Source of the DNA: Caprella mutica
Lineage: Eukaryota > Arthropoda > Malacostraca > Amphipoda > Caprellidae
NCBI GenBank assembly: GCA_947561585.1
Contig: CANNZV010000328.1
Span: forward strand, 1-64,000
DNA length: 64,000 nucleotides
Reading direction: 5' to 3'
The notes under the pieces were generated by a model, which saw only the letters and a program-made list of their open reading frames with translations, searched no databases and was not told the DNA's origin. Below are positions 13,001 to 23,905 of this stretch, piece after piece; position 1 is the first letter of the stretch, and every line of letters starts with the position of its first letter. The translations under genes were made by a program, and so were the position numbers.

Positions 13001-13847
13001 CACTATTAAATAGAAGAGATACCACTATTAAAAAGAAGAGATACCACAATTAAATAGAAGAGATGCCACTATTAAATAGAAGAGATACCACTATTAAATA
13101 GAAGAGATACCACTATTAAATAGAAGAGATGCCACTATTAAATAGAAGAGATGCCACTATTAAATAGAAGAGATACCACTATTAAATAGAAGAGATGCCA
13201 CTATTAAATAGAAGAGATACCACTATTAAATAGAAGAGACACCACTATTAAATAGAAGAGATACCACTATTAAATAGAAGAGATGCCACTATTAAATAGA
13301 AGAGATGCCACTATTAAATAGAAGAGATACCACTATTAAAAAGAAGAGATACCACAATTAAATAGAAGAGATGCCACTATTAAATAGAAGAGATACCACT
13401 ATTAAATAGAAGAGATACCACTATTAAATAGAAGAGATACCACTATTAAATAGAAGAGATACCACTATTAAATAGAAGAGATGCCACTATTAAATAGAAG
13501 AGATACCACTATTAAAAAGAAGAGATACCACAATTAAATAGAAGAGATGCCACTATTAAATAGAAGAGATACCACTATTAAATAGAAGAGATACCACTAT
13601 TAAATAGAAGAGATACCACTATTAAATAGAAGAGATGCCACTATTAAATAGAAGAGATGCCACTATTAAATAGAAGAGATACCACTATTAAATAGAAGAG
13701 ATGCCACTATTAAATAGAAGAGATACCACTATTAAATAGAAGAGACACCACTATTAAAAAGAAGAGATACCACTATTAAATAGAAGAGATACCACTATTA
13801 AATAGAAGAGATACCACTATTAAATAGAAGAGATGCCACTATTAAAA
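10067..13847. repeat. 22-bp satellite, about 172 copies, just upstream of the KIF17 start codon
   Basis: The unit is ATACCACTATTAAATAGAAG plus AG. Three variable sites recur: ATACC/ATGCC/ACACC, AAATAG/AAAAAG and CTATT/CAATT. The variants are not random. An AAAAAG unit followed by a CAATT unit and then an ATGCC unit recurs about nine times (near 10790, 11340, 11720, 11960, 12800, 13040, 13350 and 13520), which points to higher-order amplification. The array begins about 50 bp upstream (in gene sense) of the KIF17 ATG. If the 5' UTR is spliced, the array sits in its intron. Confidence 0.98.
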
Positions 13848-15039
13848 TGGCCGAACAATTCGTCCACGACTGGCTTTATTTTTGAATTATAAAGTATATA
13901 CTTCATATATTAAACTATTTACATATTTTTTGCATTATAAAAGAGGAAAACTTCTTTTGTTGACGATAATTAGTAGTTAATTTTCTTTGCCTTCTTATTA
14001 CCTTCGCTGAGTGTAGAAGGTTATATTTTAGGCAGCACTTATTTATTTATCATCTTGTTATTCGCATTACTTAAAAAATTCAACCAAATTGCCTGAAATT
14101 TGAGCGAACGATTGGTCAATATCTAGGAACCATTTGTTAGAATTTTGGTAACGATCAAGTCAAAGGTCAAGGTCATTTATAACTCGATAATTAAAAAGAA
14201 TTCAACCAAATTGCATGGTCATTATCCAGGAACCGTTTGATTAGATTTTGAGAGCGAACGGGCAAACGGTCAAGATCAAGGTCATTTATAAGCGATGGTG
14301 AAGGTATGCGCCACCGCACATCATCTAGTGCAATCTTATTCTCCAACTCATACTGGCCGGTAACAATAAAATAATACTTTAATTTAATGATATATGAAAT
14401 CAATGACTTAATGTGAAAGAAAGTCTACGGTTAGGTAACGCCAGCCTTGCTAGGTTAGAATAGAGAAAAAATTATATACTTTAAGCTATTATAAAATAGA
14501 ATACTTAGTGGACGTAATGTTCGATTGACGAAATGTCCGTGGATGAAATGTCCTACACCACTTTTATTAAATTTAAAAGGTATCATAACACTATTTAAGT
14601 TTTTAAATGAAGAGGTGTAGAAATAACCATAAAAGTTACCAAAGTCAATAATTAGAAGAAAAGTAACTTTAAAAGGTACCCACCTGATAGTGAACTGTTG
14701 TAATTTGGTAGTGTTTACTGGTGCTCTGTACTATGAGCTAAATCACTCTCCTCTCCACTTTTCATCTTACCAAAATCTGAAAAAGAAATACTTTTTTAAA
14801 GACATTATTTTTCCATCAAAAACAAGAAGAATAAAATTTAATTAAAATATCATATAAACTAATTTTAGACATTTATTTTACTTGGAAGCAATTATAAGAA
14901 TAGACAAATTATTCATTCATCATAGGGAGAATAATCATATTAAAAATATTATTACATAAATAATATGTACAATAATTATTCGTTTCAAAATTTATTTGTC
15001 GCGTCAAAAAAAATAATAATACGTTACGAAATAATAAAA
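13848..15039. other. Gene-poor spacer
   Basis: Apart from the candidate UTR exon at 14684-14776, the only structure is a short duplication: AATTCAACCAAATTGC with ATCCAGGAACC-like text occurs near 14080-14150 and again near 14200-14260. Confidence 0.5.
14684..14776 (-). other. Candidate non-coding 5' UTR exon of KIF17
   Basis: On the minus strand a CTTTTTCAG acceptor precedes ATTTTGG, and 93 bp later TATCAG|GTGGGT forms a donor. No frame is open across it. It holds a short ATG ORF of 16 codons ending TAA, which would be an upstream ORF. Joining it to the UTR before the ATG at 10017 would place the 22-bp satellite in a 4.6-kb intron. The splice signals are visible; the assignment is inference. 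Confidence 0.25.
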
Positions 15040-15830
15040 AGTTATACGTTAATTTATAATCAAGTTATAAGTCACGTTAAAATCAAAAGCTACACGTTAC
15101 GTTATAATCAAAAGTTATACGTTAATTCATAATCAAGTTATAAGTCACGTTAAAATCAAAAGCTACACGTTAAGTTATAATCAAAAGTTATACGTTACTT
15201 TATAGTCAAAATTTATACGTTTCGTTATAATCAAAAGTTACACGTTACGTTATAATCAAAAGCTACACGTTACGTTATAATCAAAATTACACGTTTCGTT
15301 ATAATCAAAAGCTACACGTTACGTTATAATCAAAAGTTATACGTTTCGTTATAATCAAAAGCTACACGTTTCGTTATAATCAAAAGTTACACGTTTCGTT
15401 ATAATCAAAAGTTACACGTTTCGTTATAATCGAAAGTTACACGTTTCGTTATAATCGAAAGTTATACGTTTCGTTATAATCGAAAGTTACACGTTTCGTT
15501 ATAATCGAAAGTTATACGTTTCGTTATAATCAAAAGTTACACGTTTCGTTATAATCAAAAGTTACACGTTTCGTTATAATCAAAAGCTACACGTTACGTT
15601 ATAATCAAAAGTTATACGTTTCGTTATAATCAAAAGTTATACGTTTCGTTATAATCAAAAGTTACACGTTTCGTTATAATCAAAAGTTACACGTTTCGTT
15701 ATAATCGAAAGTTATACGTTACGTTATAATCAAAAGCTACATATTACGTTTCAATAAAAATCTACACGTTACGTTTCAATAAAAAGCTACACATTAAATT
15801 ATATTCAGAAGTTATACGTGACATCATAGC
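15040..15830. repeat. 25-bp minisatellite
   Basis: CGTTATAATCAAAAGTTACA plus CGTTT is repeated about 31 times. Variants are GTTATACG, GCTACACG, TTACG for TTTCG, and ATCGAAAG. Outer copies are the most diverged, as expected for a decaying array edge. Confidence 0.95.
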
Positions 15831-16529
15831 CAATTTAAAACCTTAGATTAAATGAATTACTCGTAGTATTTACCGTGGATTTTCTTTCAATGATATCAAT
15901 TATCTACTAGAAAAGAACTCAATGCATTAGATAAATAAATAGTGGAATATTATCAGTTTTTCTATCTTTTCCACCTAGTAACGACCAGTGAAAAAGTTAT
16001 GGTGAGTTATCGAATATTAAAAAGGGAACCCAAGTCAATCTTCTATGGCCCCTCTTTAAATTTCTCTCTGGACATACTGAAATCATCTCTTCTATACCAT
16101 TTTGCTCGTTTGAGCCAACGTCGTCACAACTCAATATAATGTAATTTTGAGTTTTTTCAAACGCTTTTTTTAAGGCAAAAGTTCAAAATTGTAGCTAAAA
16201 ATTGACCACTGGAGAGGCTAATAATTTTTTAAGACAATATTTTTCCATTAAAAACAATGTCCTAACAAGATGACACAAATGTCATAATTTAAAAATAGAT
16301 ATAAAACTATAAACAAAATTTGATTTAGTAAGTATATAATTATTTCTACTTCTATAAGCTTTGATGTTTGATGCCCATTTGATGTTTCAAAAAATGTTCC
16401 ACCTAGCTATGGAAAAGCTCTCACTATTGAGAGCGTTTGAAAATGCAATTGTTGAAAAATAGTCATTTTTTGAGTTACGACAACATTGTCGCAAACGAGC
16501 GGAAATAAGAACTATATAGCTCATTACTA
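15831..16529. other. No recognised feature
   Basis: AT-rich spacer. A 65-codon ATG ORF at 15942-16139 has no recognisable family, splice context or composition to support it. Confidence 0.5.
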
Positions 16530-16695
16530 GGGTTGTTAGAATATGCATTTAAAATCATAGATCCCGTAAATATTATAGACGGAGAGATTTAAACAGTATG
16601 GAATTGTTAACACCAGCGGTAAATAGTATTCGATACCATTTCGTTTCTATGATATTCTAAAGATCTATGATTTTAAAAGCATATCTTCACAACCC
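16530..16695. mobile_element. GGGTTGTGACAATAT foldback MITE (family 2)
   Basis: The ends GGGTTGTTAGAATATGC and AAAGCATATCTTCACAACCC are inverted. TTAAAATCATAGATCCCG pairs with AGATCTATGATTTT. It is flanked by TA on both sides, compatible with a TA target duplication. Confidence 0.85.
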
Positions 16696-17307
16696 TACTT
16701 ATTATATTACTATAGTGACTAAAATAATTCTACTACATGGTATGTTAATATTGAAAAAAAATTATTGATAATTAATTAAAATCATTATTATATCATCGCC
16801 AGGAGACTACTAATAAAGTTTAAAAACGAAGGCTGTAATATCATTTATAAGCCTAATAGTAATCATAATTTACAGAGGCTCTACCAATAAATTCGAAAGA
16901 AAAATCAATACAAAAGACTTCAAAGAAGTTGTAAATAAATGACACCACCATTGGTTAACATTATTTTTTTATTATTATTGATCCCATATGATATCATTGT
17001 TCAATTGAACTAACTAGTTAGGTATTTAATATCGTTACTAATCGGAAACGTCTCGATTAGTGGTTTTTGAATTTATTGGATGTGCTGAACTTCACATGTT
17101 CAGCATCCAACGAACCCTTCATAGTTGGACAAATAAATTGTTCTTTTTCTTTAAAATAAGAACACAATTGTACAGACTGTACCACTTTGAATTTGCATAC
17201 GAAATCACTGTGTTAAAAGAACAAACCATTGAAAAACATGAATTTATACAAAACAAAAAATATAAAGTTGGGACTCCAGTCGAACACATTCTAGTATAAA
17301 AAAGCTA

Positions 17308-17379
17308 TCAATATATATCATTAAATCGGTATATGATATTATTAGGATCTATGATTTTAAAAACATATTGTCACAACCC
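17308..17379. mobile_element. Right-end fragment of MITE family 2
   Basis: Only the right arm survives: GGATCTATGATTTTAAAAAC, ending TTGTCACAACCC. Confidence 0.75.
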
Positions 17380-19530
17380 TACCATTTTTAATCTGAAAAT
17401 CTATTTTTTTAACAAATTCAAAAATTTAGAAGTTCATCGCATGAATTCATCCAAAAAAAGGTCCATTAAATATGATTTAATTACCAAATATTTGATATTT
17501 ACATGAAGTAAACTTCTTAAATTTTCTATGACCCCACCATAACTTTTTCTCGGGGACGATGATAGGTAAAAAATTAAGAATGAAAATACTATTATTCAAA
17601 AGATAAATAATACTAACCTAATTTCATTTATATACGTTAATCCAAGACAACTGTCTCACATATCGGTCTAAAAGTTGCAGTACTGGTAGATAACTCTTAC
17701 CAATATGGTAGTAGAAACTATTCAAACAGACTGGTGATTTCTTATCACCAACTTCGGTGGTAGTTCCTAAATACCAGTGGTGGTATTATAGCAGATCAAT
17801 ACCAATGAGTAATCATCAGTTGGAATGGTCTCTTTCAGTGGTAATGATATTGATTGGTAATATTGATTGTAACACTGACTTTCTTCGACTTGGAACACTC
17901 GTAATTTTGTACAGTATGTTAATAATATTCACTAAACCTATATATTTATTTTCAAATAGGTTCCGATGAATCTAAATATAGAACATTCACAAATGGCTGT
18001 AATTTCAGTTAAGTTTTTTTTCGATAGGTTTTTTATTTAATATTTTCGTATGAATTTTTTCAATAATTCCTCCATAAGTGTTATTATTTTTCAACCGATA
18101 ATCTTGATCGTTTCCACGTGATAATATTTTTTATTTCAGTGTAACTATGGTAAAGTTAGACTAAACAATGTATTTAAAGTTTCAATTTCACATATTGAAA
18201 GATATTGATATTGTAGGTTTTTCAAATTTCACAAAATATAAATTTATTCCAATCCGCATATCAGATTTCACTACAACAAAATATTCTACGAATTAATTTT
18301 TCAGTGCGTAGGTAGGCAGCGTCAATGCCACAAACTATTGACTAATTTTCTCTAACACTACTAATAAATTCATTCACAATGTCATCGGCATCAATATTTA
18401 AATGCCATCAATAAAATATTCACTTGTCGAAAACCATTTCAGAAACTATTTTCCTCAACTTGGCACTCACTATTTACAATATTTTAATTACAACTATAAT
18501 AACGTAAAATTAAATTTATTTTATAATTTAAAGCGAGGAAAGGCACTGAATTCTACCATTCCACAAGATGGCCAAATTGCAACTAACGGGCTTACTTTTT
18601 CACCGCTATCACGTTCTGTTTTGTCACGCTATACCTACTTCATGAATTAATTCGTGACATCGTTCACTCGCTTTCTTTTCGGACACTTTCTCAATTTTCT
18701 TCGTACGTGAACGCGCCTCAAATTATCATCGAATCCTCATCCTTGATGACAATTTTAACTTGCTTTACCATCAAAGATGTTAAATATCTACCAAATTAAG
18801 GCTAAAACCGACTTTCTTAGTTTAAACTATAGGAATAATAGGTAACACCATTGTTTGTTAGTTTGTGCATCGATCTGAGCGATATCGGCTGGACCAATGG
18901 CAAGGCAGGTAGTTAGACTCTGTTGGTAAAACTCACTATGCCAACCACTTTCGTGAACTTTCGAATAGTACCTACCTACTTAGAACTTAGGTACTCAATA
19001 GGTGCATACACATTATCGTATCTATATTAGCCGATATATCATTTGTATCGATTAAATGATGGCACATATGTGGCACATAAATTAAATAATAGTTAGGACG
19101 CGGTACGAAAAAGAAAATTGAATTTTAAAATTAGTATAATCAGGATTGAACGTATATTTGTAAATTAAAATAACGTATTACACACTTCAAGAAATCAGAC
19201 ATCAATAGTAATAAATTATTTATATCTGCACGCATATATGATCATGAATTATTTTGTTTAAAAAATAGCCAGTCGAAGCAAACAATAAATACAAGCAATT
19301 ATTACGTAAATATCATGTTGAAAATCAAAGAATATAATATATTGTCGTGTATAAATAAATCCATCATCATCATCCAAGATTTTGTAAATAGAAATTTGAA
19401 AATCCACATTGACGAAGTAAATAAAATATAAATTAACTAGTTAGAAAACGTAATTATATAAAATAATAATACATAGAAATGGAAGTATGTAAAAAATAAA
19501 CATTGTAAACCAAAAAATGTTATTGAGGTA
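17380..19530. other. No gene recognised
   Basis: AT-rich spacer. Near 17670-17830 there is a patch rich in ACCAGTGGT/GGTAGT words of unknown nature. ORFs at 17757-17969 and 18402-18650 lack family resemblance. A slightly GC-richer part at 18600-18740 could be a promoter, but nothing demonstrates this. Confidence 0.45.
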
Positions 19531-20333
19531 CAGGTACAGCTCGTACAACGGACGATCTCAAAACAGACACCCCTACGAAGGACAATAATGATCCGTTCTA
19601 AGGGCCATGTAACTCCTACAACGACCTCTTTAAACCAATTCATATATTTATTATATTGTAGGTATCACAATTTATGACCAACAAGAATGTATTTTTTTCA
19701 GACTTTCGGTAATTTGATTTAGTTACCTTTTTCCTACACATTTTCTTTGATTAGAAAAACTCTGTAGAAATAAAAGAGGTGTATCCATTAATTTGAATTG
19801 TCAAACTTAGCAGGTAAACTCAAGCAGAAATTCCGAGCTGTCGAAGACGCAGTAACAAGTGATACGTTTTGTTTCATTGTGGATTCATTGTTGACCAAAC
19901 ATAAAAATAAGAATCAGGAAATGAAATAATTTATCTTTACATTGTGTTCAGTTTAATTTAAAATTATTAATCATGTTATGTATATTAGTTTGCATCTACA
20001 TAGATATATAGGTATGAATGTAAGTTAAATTAAAAATATTACCCTTTTCATCATATTCTATTGTAGTTAAGCGACATGTAGTTATACCTTAATAATTATT
20101 TGTACACTTATATACATGTAAGTAATTAATATAATTTTCAAACAATTTTAATTAAAATTTTCATTTAACACTAATCTGAGATTATTTACCTTCATTATTG
20201 TTACTTTGAAATGCTGTTAAAAAAACTTGCAAAATATTTAATTCCTCAATTGAAGTAAATTCTCAGTTCGTACAGCGACCATTAGATCGGTATAGAGACC
20301 TCGTTTACCGGTCCGTTGTACGAGCTTTCCCTG
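19531..20333. mobile_element. About 800-bp element with CAGG terminal inverted repeats
   Basis: The left terminus CAGGTACAGCTCGTACAACG and the reverse complement of the right terminus, CAGGGAAAGCTCGTACAACG, match over about 20 bp. Inner words (CGAGGTCTC/GAGATCGTC) are weaker. No transposase ORF is present and no convincing target duplication could be read. Confidence 0.6.
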
Positions 20334-20438
20334 AAATTAGAATATGATTAATAACAGCATAAATAACAGTGACTTATTTGTGCCCTCCTTATTTGATTCC
20401 TAGATGATGCACTTAAAGATTATATAAAGGTACGTTTT

Positions 20439-20596
20439 GCATGCAGCGATTAATTATTGCGATCATCGCCGATCACTAGTTCAATGCTGTTCATATGGGA
20501 CTCTTTTGCAGTGAGAGATTATCGCTGAGAATTAGTTGAATTAATTTATAATGCTGGGCGATGATCGCTGACCAATGATCGCAACAATCACCATGC
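20439..20596. mobile_element. 158-bp imperfect palindrome (foldback MITE)
   Basis: The left arm GCATGCAGCGATTAATTATT, followed by GCGATCATCGC, is answered on the right by GGCGATGATCGC and then GCAACAATCACCATGC. Transcribed, it would fold into one hairpin. Family unknown. Confidence 0.7.
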
Positions 20597-20727
20597 TACA
20601 AGATTTTAGGATAAATTCATTAGTTCATCGCTTACAAAGTATTTTCTTCGGACTCTTTAAAAGGCAGCTGCTACACCCGCTTCTACATCAGAAAATGAGG
20701 AATAGTGGAAACTAGTATATTTTAATA

Positions 20728-20800
20728 CTAGTGTACTCTCGGGTTAGAAATAACTGGTTTTCAATTGTATTAATATTGGTGTAACTTAACCCGTTAAAAG
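20728..20800 (-). mobile_element. Decayed Helitron 3' terminus
   Basis: Read on the minus strand it ends GTTATTTCTAACCCGAGAGT then ACACTAG, followed by T. This is a diverged version of the hairpin-plus-CTAG end of the intact Helitron at 62126-62445. The stem is broken by substitutions and the 5' end was not found. Confidence 0.55.
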
Positions 20801-20869
20801 TGTAGTTTACCGTTAAAATAAAAACATAGGAATTAAATGCTCATATCAATATAATCTCGTGTGAATCAT

Positions 20870-20959
20870 GGTTACATTTTTAATGTTAAAATGATAAATT
20901 ATATAGTTTTTCTAGTATGATCGAAATTGTAGAACTGTCCGATAATTCGTAACTTACCC
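20870..20959. mobile_element. Right half of MITE family 1
   Basis: TATGATCGAAATTGTAGAAC, then TGTCCGATAATTCGTAACTT and ACCC, match the family's right arm. The left end is unrecognisable. Confidence 0.65.
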
Positions 20960-21058
20960 TTTTATTTGGGATAATGAATAAAATATTCATTTACCTTAAA
21001 ATATTTGGGAAATCTGCACTTTGCTAATAACAATATATACAGTAGTGGCCAAAATATA

Positions 21059-21865
21059 GGCACTAGGAAAATATGCCTACAGACAAAATGCCTAATGTAC
21101 AAAATATATGAATATAGAAAATAGAAATTGTAAAATAATGACGTAAAAGAATGTTGCGAAGTGAATAAAAGAATTAACTCCATATTGAAGCATTGAAGTG
21201 ATATCAGTAATGGAATTAGAACCAATACTGTATTGGTAAATAAGGAACAGAATCCATTATATTGTATTAAGCCTTATCTTTGAACATCAAATAATATTTT
21301 TTTTAAATATTTAAAACATAAGAAAAGAATATATACTAGGTCTCAGTTACATCTCATAGAGAATACTGTATTTTTTAGGATGAATAGGATGATTATAGAT
21401 AGCTTTAAAAAAAATGAAAACAAAATAAGATGATTATAGATATCTTTTAAAAAAATGAAAATAGAAGAAGATGAATATAGATATCCAATAAAAATGGCAA
21501 GATGTAGGAAGATTACTTTATAGAGCGATTTGATAAATAGAACAAACACTTTAGTGATAAATCACAAACACAGTGAGATGAAATAAGAGAGTGTTTACAC
21601 TAAGCACGCTGACTTACAAATGTTCATATTCAATGTGAAAGTGATTTATTAAACTCTCACGGAGACAAAACTCTTTGATTCCACTTGGTCTAACTTATTT
21701 TAAATCTTTGTCCACAATTTCCAAATTTGAAATAAGTTTAAATGCATTTTAGGCATTTTGTCCGTTAGGCATTTTGTCCGTTAGGCATTTTGTCCATTAG
21801 GCATTTTGTCTGTTAGGCATTTTGCCCATTAGGCATTTTGTCAGTAGGCATTCTGTCCGCGAACG
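21059..21865. mobile_element. 807-bp element inserted in the Tc1 left terminal repeat, 8-bp target duplication
   Basis: AAAATATA flanks both sides (21051-21058 and 21866-21873). Removing one copy plus the insert restores the Tc1 repeat as judged from its other end. The termini are imperfect inverted repeats (ATGCCTACAGACAAAATGCC against ATGCCTACTGACAAAATGCC in reverse complement). Six copies of a 16-bp GGCATTTTGTCCGTTA repeat lie at its right end. No transposase was seen, and its superfamily is undetermined. Confidence 0.75.
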
Positions 21866-22299
21866 AAAATATAAGGGTAGACAAGAACAAGTTATCCAAA
21901 TCTTTAATTTCATAAAAAGTACAAATATTGAAATTTTGCACGTATTTTTATATATATAGCTCATATTAATTCGTATGAAATTTCAAAGTATTTGGACAAA
22001 TATTCTATCAATAGTTCCATTTTTCACCTCAAACAATAAATTTAGCTGTGGTCAAAAGTTAAGGGTAGCAATCATAAACTTGAAATATTCCCGGATATTG
22101 GCAATTAACTTAATTCTTTGCTATATCACTTTAATACATCTTCTGCCACAAAATAGTACTAATTATGTACAATTGGAAGGAGTTATCAATCTTCCATGCA
22201 TTCTCAAGAAATGTCCAGAATTTTTCCACTTTTGTGGAGTTTCTTCACTGAGTACAGTCTCCAATTGTCGTTGCCAGAGATTTCTATTGCCATATGAAG

Positions 22300-23260
22300 G
22301 TCCAAAGGGATTCTGCAACATATTGTGGCTCAACATAAGCAATATGGAGTTGTTGATTCCAAACCGAAGAATGGTAAACTTCCCAAAGCAACGCCGAGAG
22401 AAGATTGTGCAACTCTTTAAAGAAGCTTGCAAGATAGTTTCAATACTTCTGGTCAAATTTCTCGCTAGATAGGTGTCATTTCTGGTAGTACTGTGTCCCG
22501 GTCTGTTTGTTCGCTTTGACTTCAACCAGTTTGATTCCAATCATCGAATCTTTTAATCTGAAAAAAGAACCGGAAAGTGTTACTTGTGTTTTGTCATGAT
22601 CATGTGTCATTTAGTCGATGGATCATTGGTCGAAAGTACATTCTAATGATGAATGAAAGTAAACTAAATATCTTCGGTTCTAATGGGAAAGTACGAATCA
22701 AACGTAAAGTAGGGGAAATGTTAACTCTGAACTGCGTCAAGAAAACAGTTAAGGTCGGAGGTGGTAGTGTGATGGTTCGGAAATCATTTCTTCTGTTGGA
22801 CCTGGTCCCATTATTCTTCTGCATGGAGGAGTTATTGCAAAAGTCCATCGTCAACAGACTCTCCCCTATCAACAAGCAACTGACTTTCAACCACCGAATT
22901 TCATGCAGGACAACGTACCCTACTATTCAGATAAAAAATTTAGAACCCTACGAGATAATGAAGAAATTGTTCAAATCAGCTGGCCTTAACAGAGCCCTGA
23001 CCTGATTGTTTGGATAATAATTATAGAAAGTACTCAGAGAAGAAACACTACAATTGTGGAAGAATTATGGACATTTCTTGAGGATGAATGGAAGATGGAT
23101 AACTCCTTCATTCTGTGCAAAATTAGTAAAATTTTGCTGCAGAAGATGCAAGGAAATAATTATTCACAAAGTATCAAGTTAATTGCCAATATCCGGAAAT
23201 AATTCAAAGTTTATGATGGGCTACCCTTAACTTTTGACCAGAACTAAATTTTTTGTTTAA
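22300..23260 (+). pseudogene. Tc1-like (DD34E) transposase relic
   Basis: Readable fragments in shifting frames resemble a Tc1 transposase. KPKNGKLPKATPRED fits the linker after the helix-turn-helix domain. ISGSTVSRS follows. MNESKLNIFGSNG fits the first catalytic block, where the expected D of the usual SDE motif reads N. VGGGSVMV and FMQDNVPYYS (second catalytic D) follow, and SPDL near 23000 fits the third block. Several in-frame stops and frameshifts are visible, so the gene is dead. Confidence 0.75.
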
Positions 23261-23440
23261 TGTGAAATATGGAACTATTGATAGAATGTTTGTCCAAATG
23301 CTTTGAAATTTCATAAGAATACATATGAGTTCTATATGAAAACACGTGCAAAATTTCAATAATGTGTGTTCTGTACTTTTTATGAAAATAAAGATTTAGA
23401 TATCTTGTTCTTCCCTACCCTTACATTTGGGCCACTACTG

Positions 23441-23905
23441 TATATAAATTAATAATGAGATTTCATATCATTCTTAAGAGGCATCATCAAATAAATAAAT
23501 AATTACACAACGGAAATTATTATAAATAGTATGCTTTTCAATATACACTATTCTATTTTAATAATACAGAGAAAAAAACTACCATGGGGTCAAACTACCT
23601 AGCACCTAAATAAAACTCAAAACTGAAAAAGAAGCCGTTAACCAAAAGAATGAAATAACTTGTAAGAAAATAAATGAAGCATAGCTAGTACATAACCGAA
23701 AAATCAAGTAATACCCGCCCCTCTCTTTTATATTTTAGTAACAGACACATTCCGTGTGTGTTACGTGGCATTCCAAATGCCACTTATTTAGGAAAAGGAA
23801 AAACTAATTGAAAAAGGTATATATATGTATATATTTGAATCTAATGGAAAATATATTTCTAAGTTTGTCTAATTTTTAACAATCCTGAATAGGTGAAAAT
23901 TGGAA
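23441..23905. other. Intergenic, downstream of MIS12
   Basis: AT-rich spacer containing the MIS12 3' UTR on the minus strand. No other feature seen. Confidence 0.5.

Larger units (their letters stand above)
21040..23440 (+). mobile_element. Decayed Tc1-like transposon with long terminal inverted repeats, split by an insertion
   Basis: The termini CAGTAGTGGCC and GGCCACTACTG are flanked by TA. Beyond the insertion at 21059-21865 the terminal repeat resumes (AAGGGTAGACAAGAACAAG, through GGTCAAAAGTTAAGGGTAGC near 22050-22070). It is inverted at 23190-23425, so each terminal repeat is over 200 bp. The interior encodes relics of a DD34E-type transposase. Without the insertion the element is about 1.6 kb, the usual Tc1 size. 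Confidence 0.88.

Noticed and set aside
10067..13847. CRISPR-like regular repeat array
   Set aside because: Units are contiguous with no unique spacers, and the setting is a eukaryotic gene.
22163..22890. Minus-strand ORFs inside the Tc1-like element
   Set aside because: Transposase motifs are readable on the plus strand only; these are shadows.
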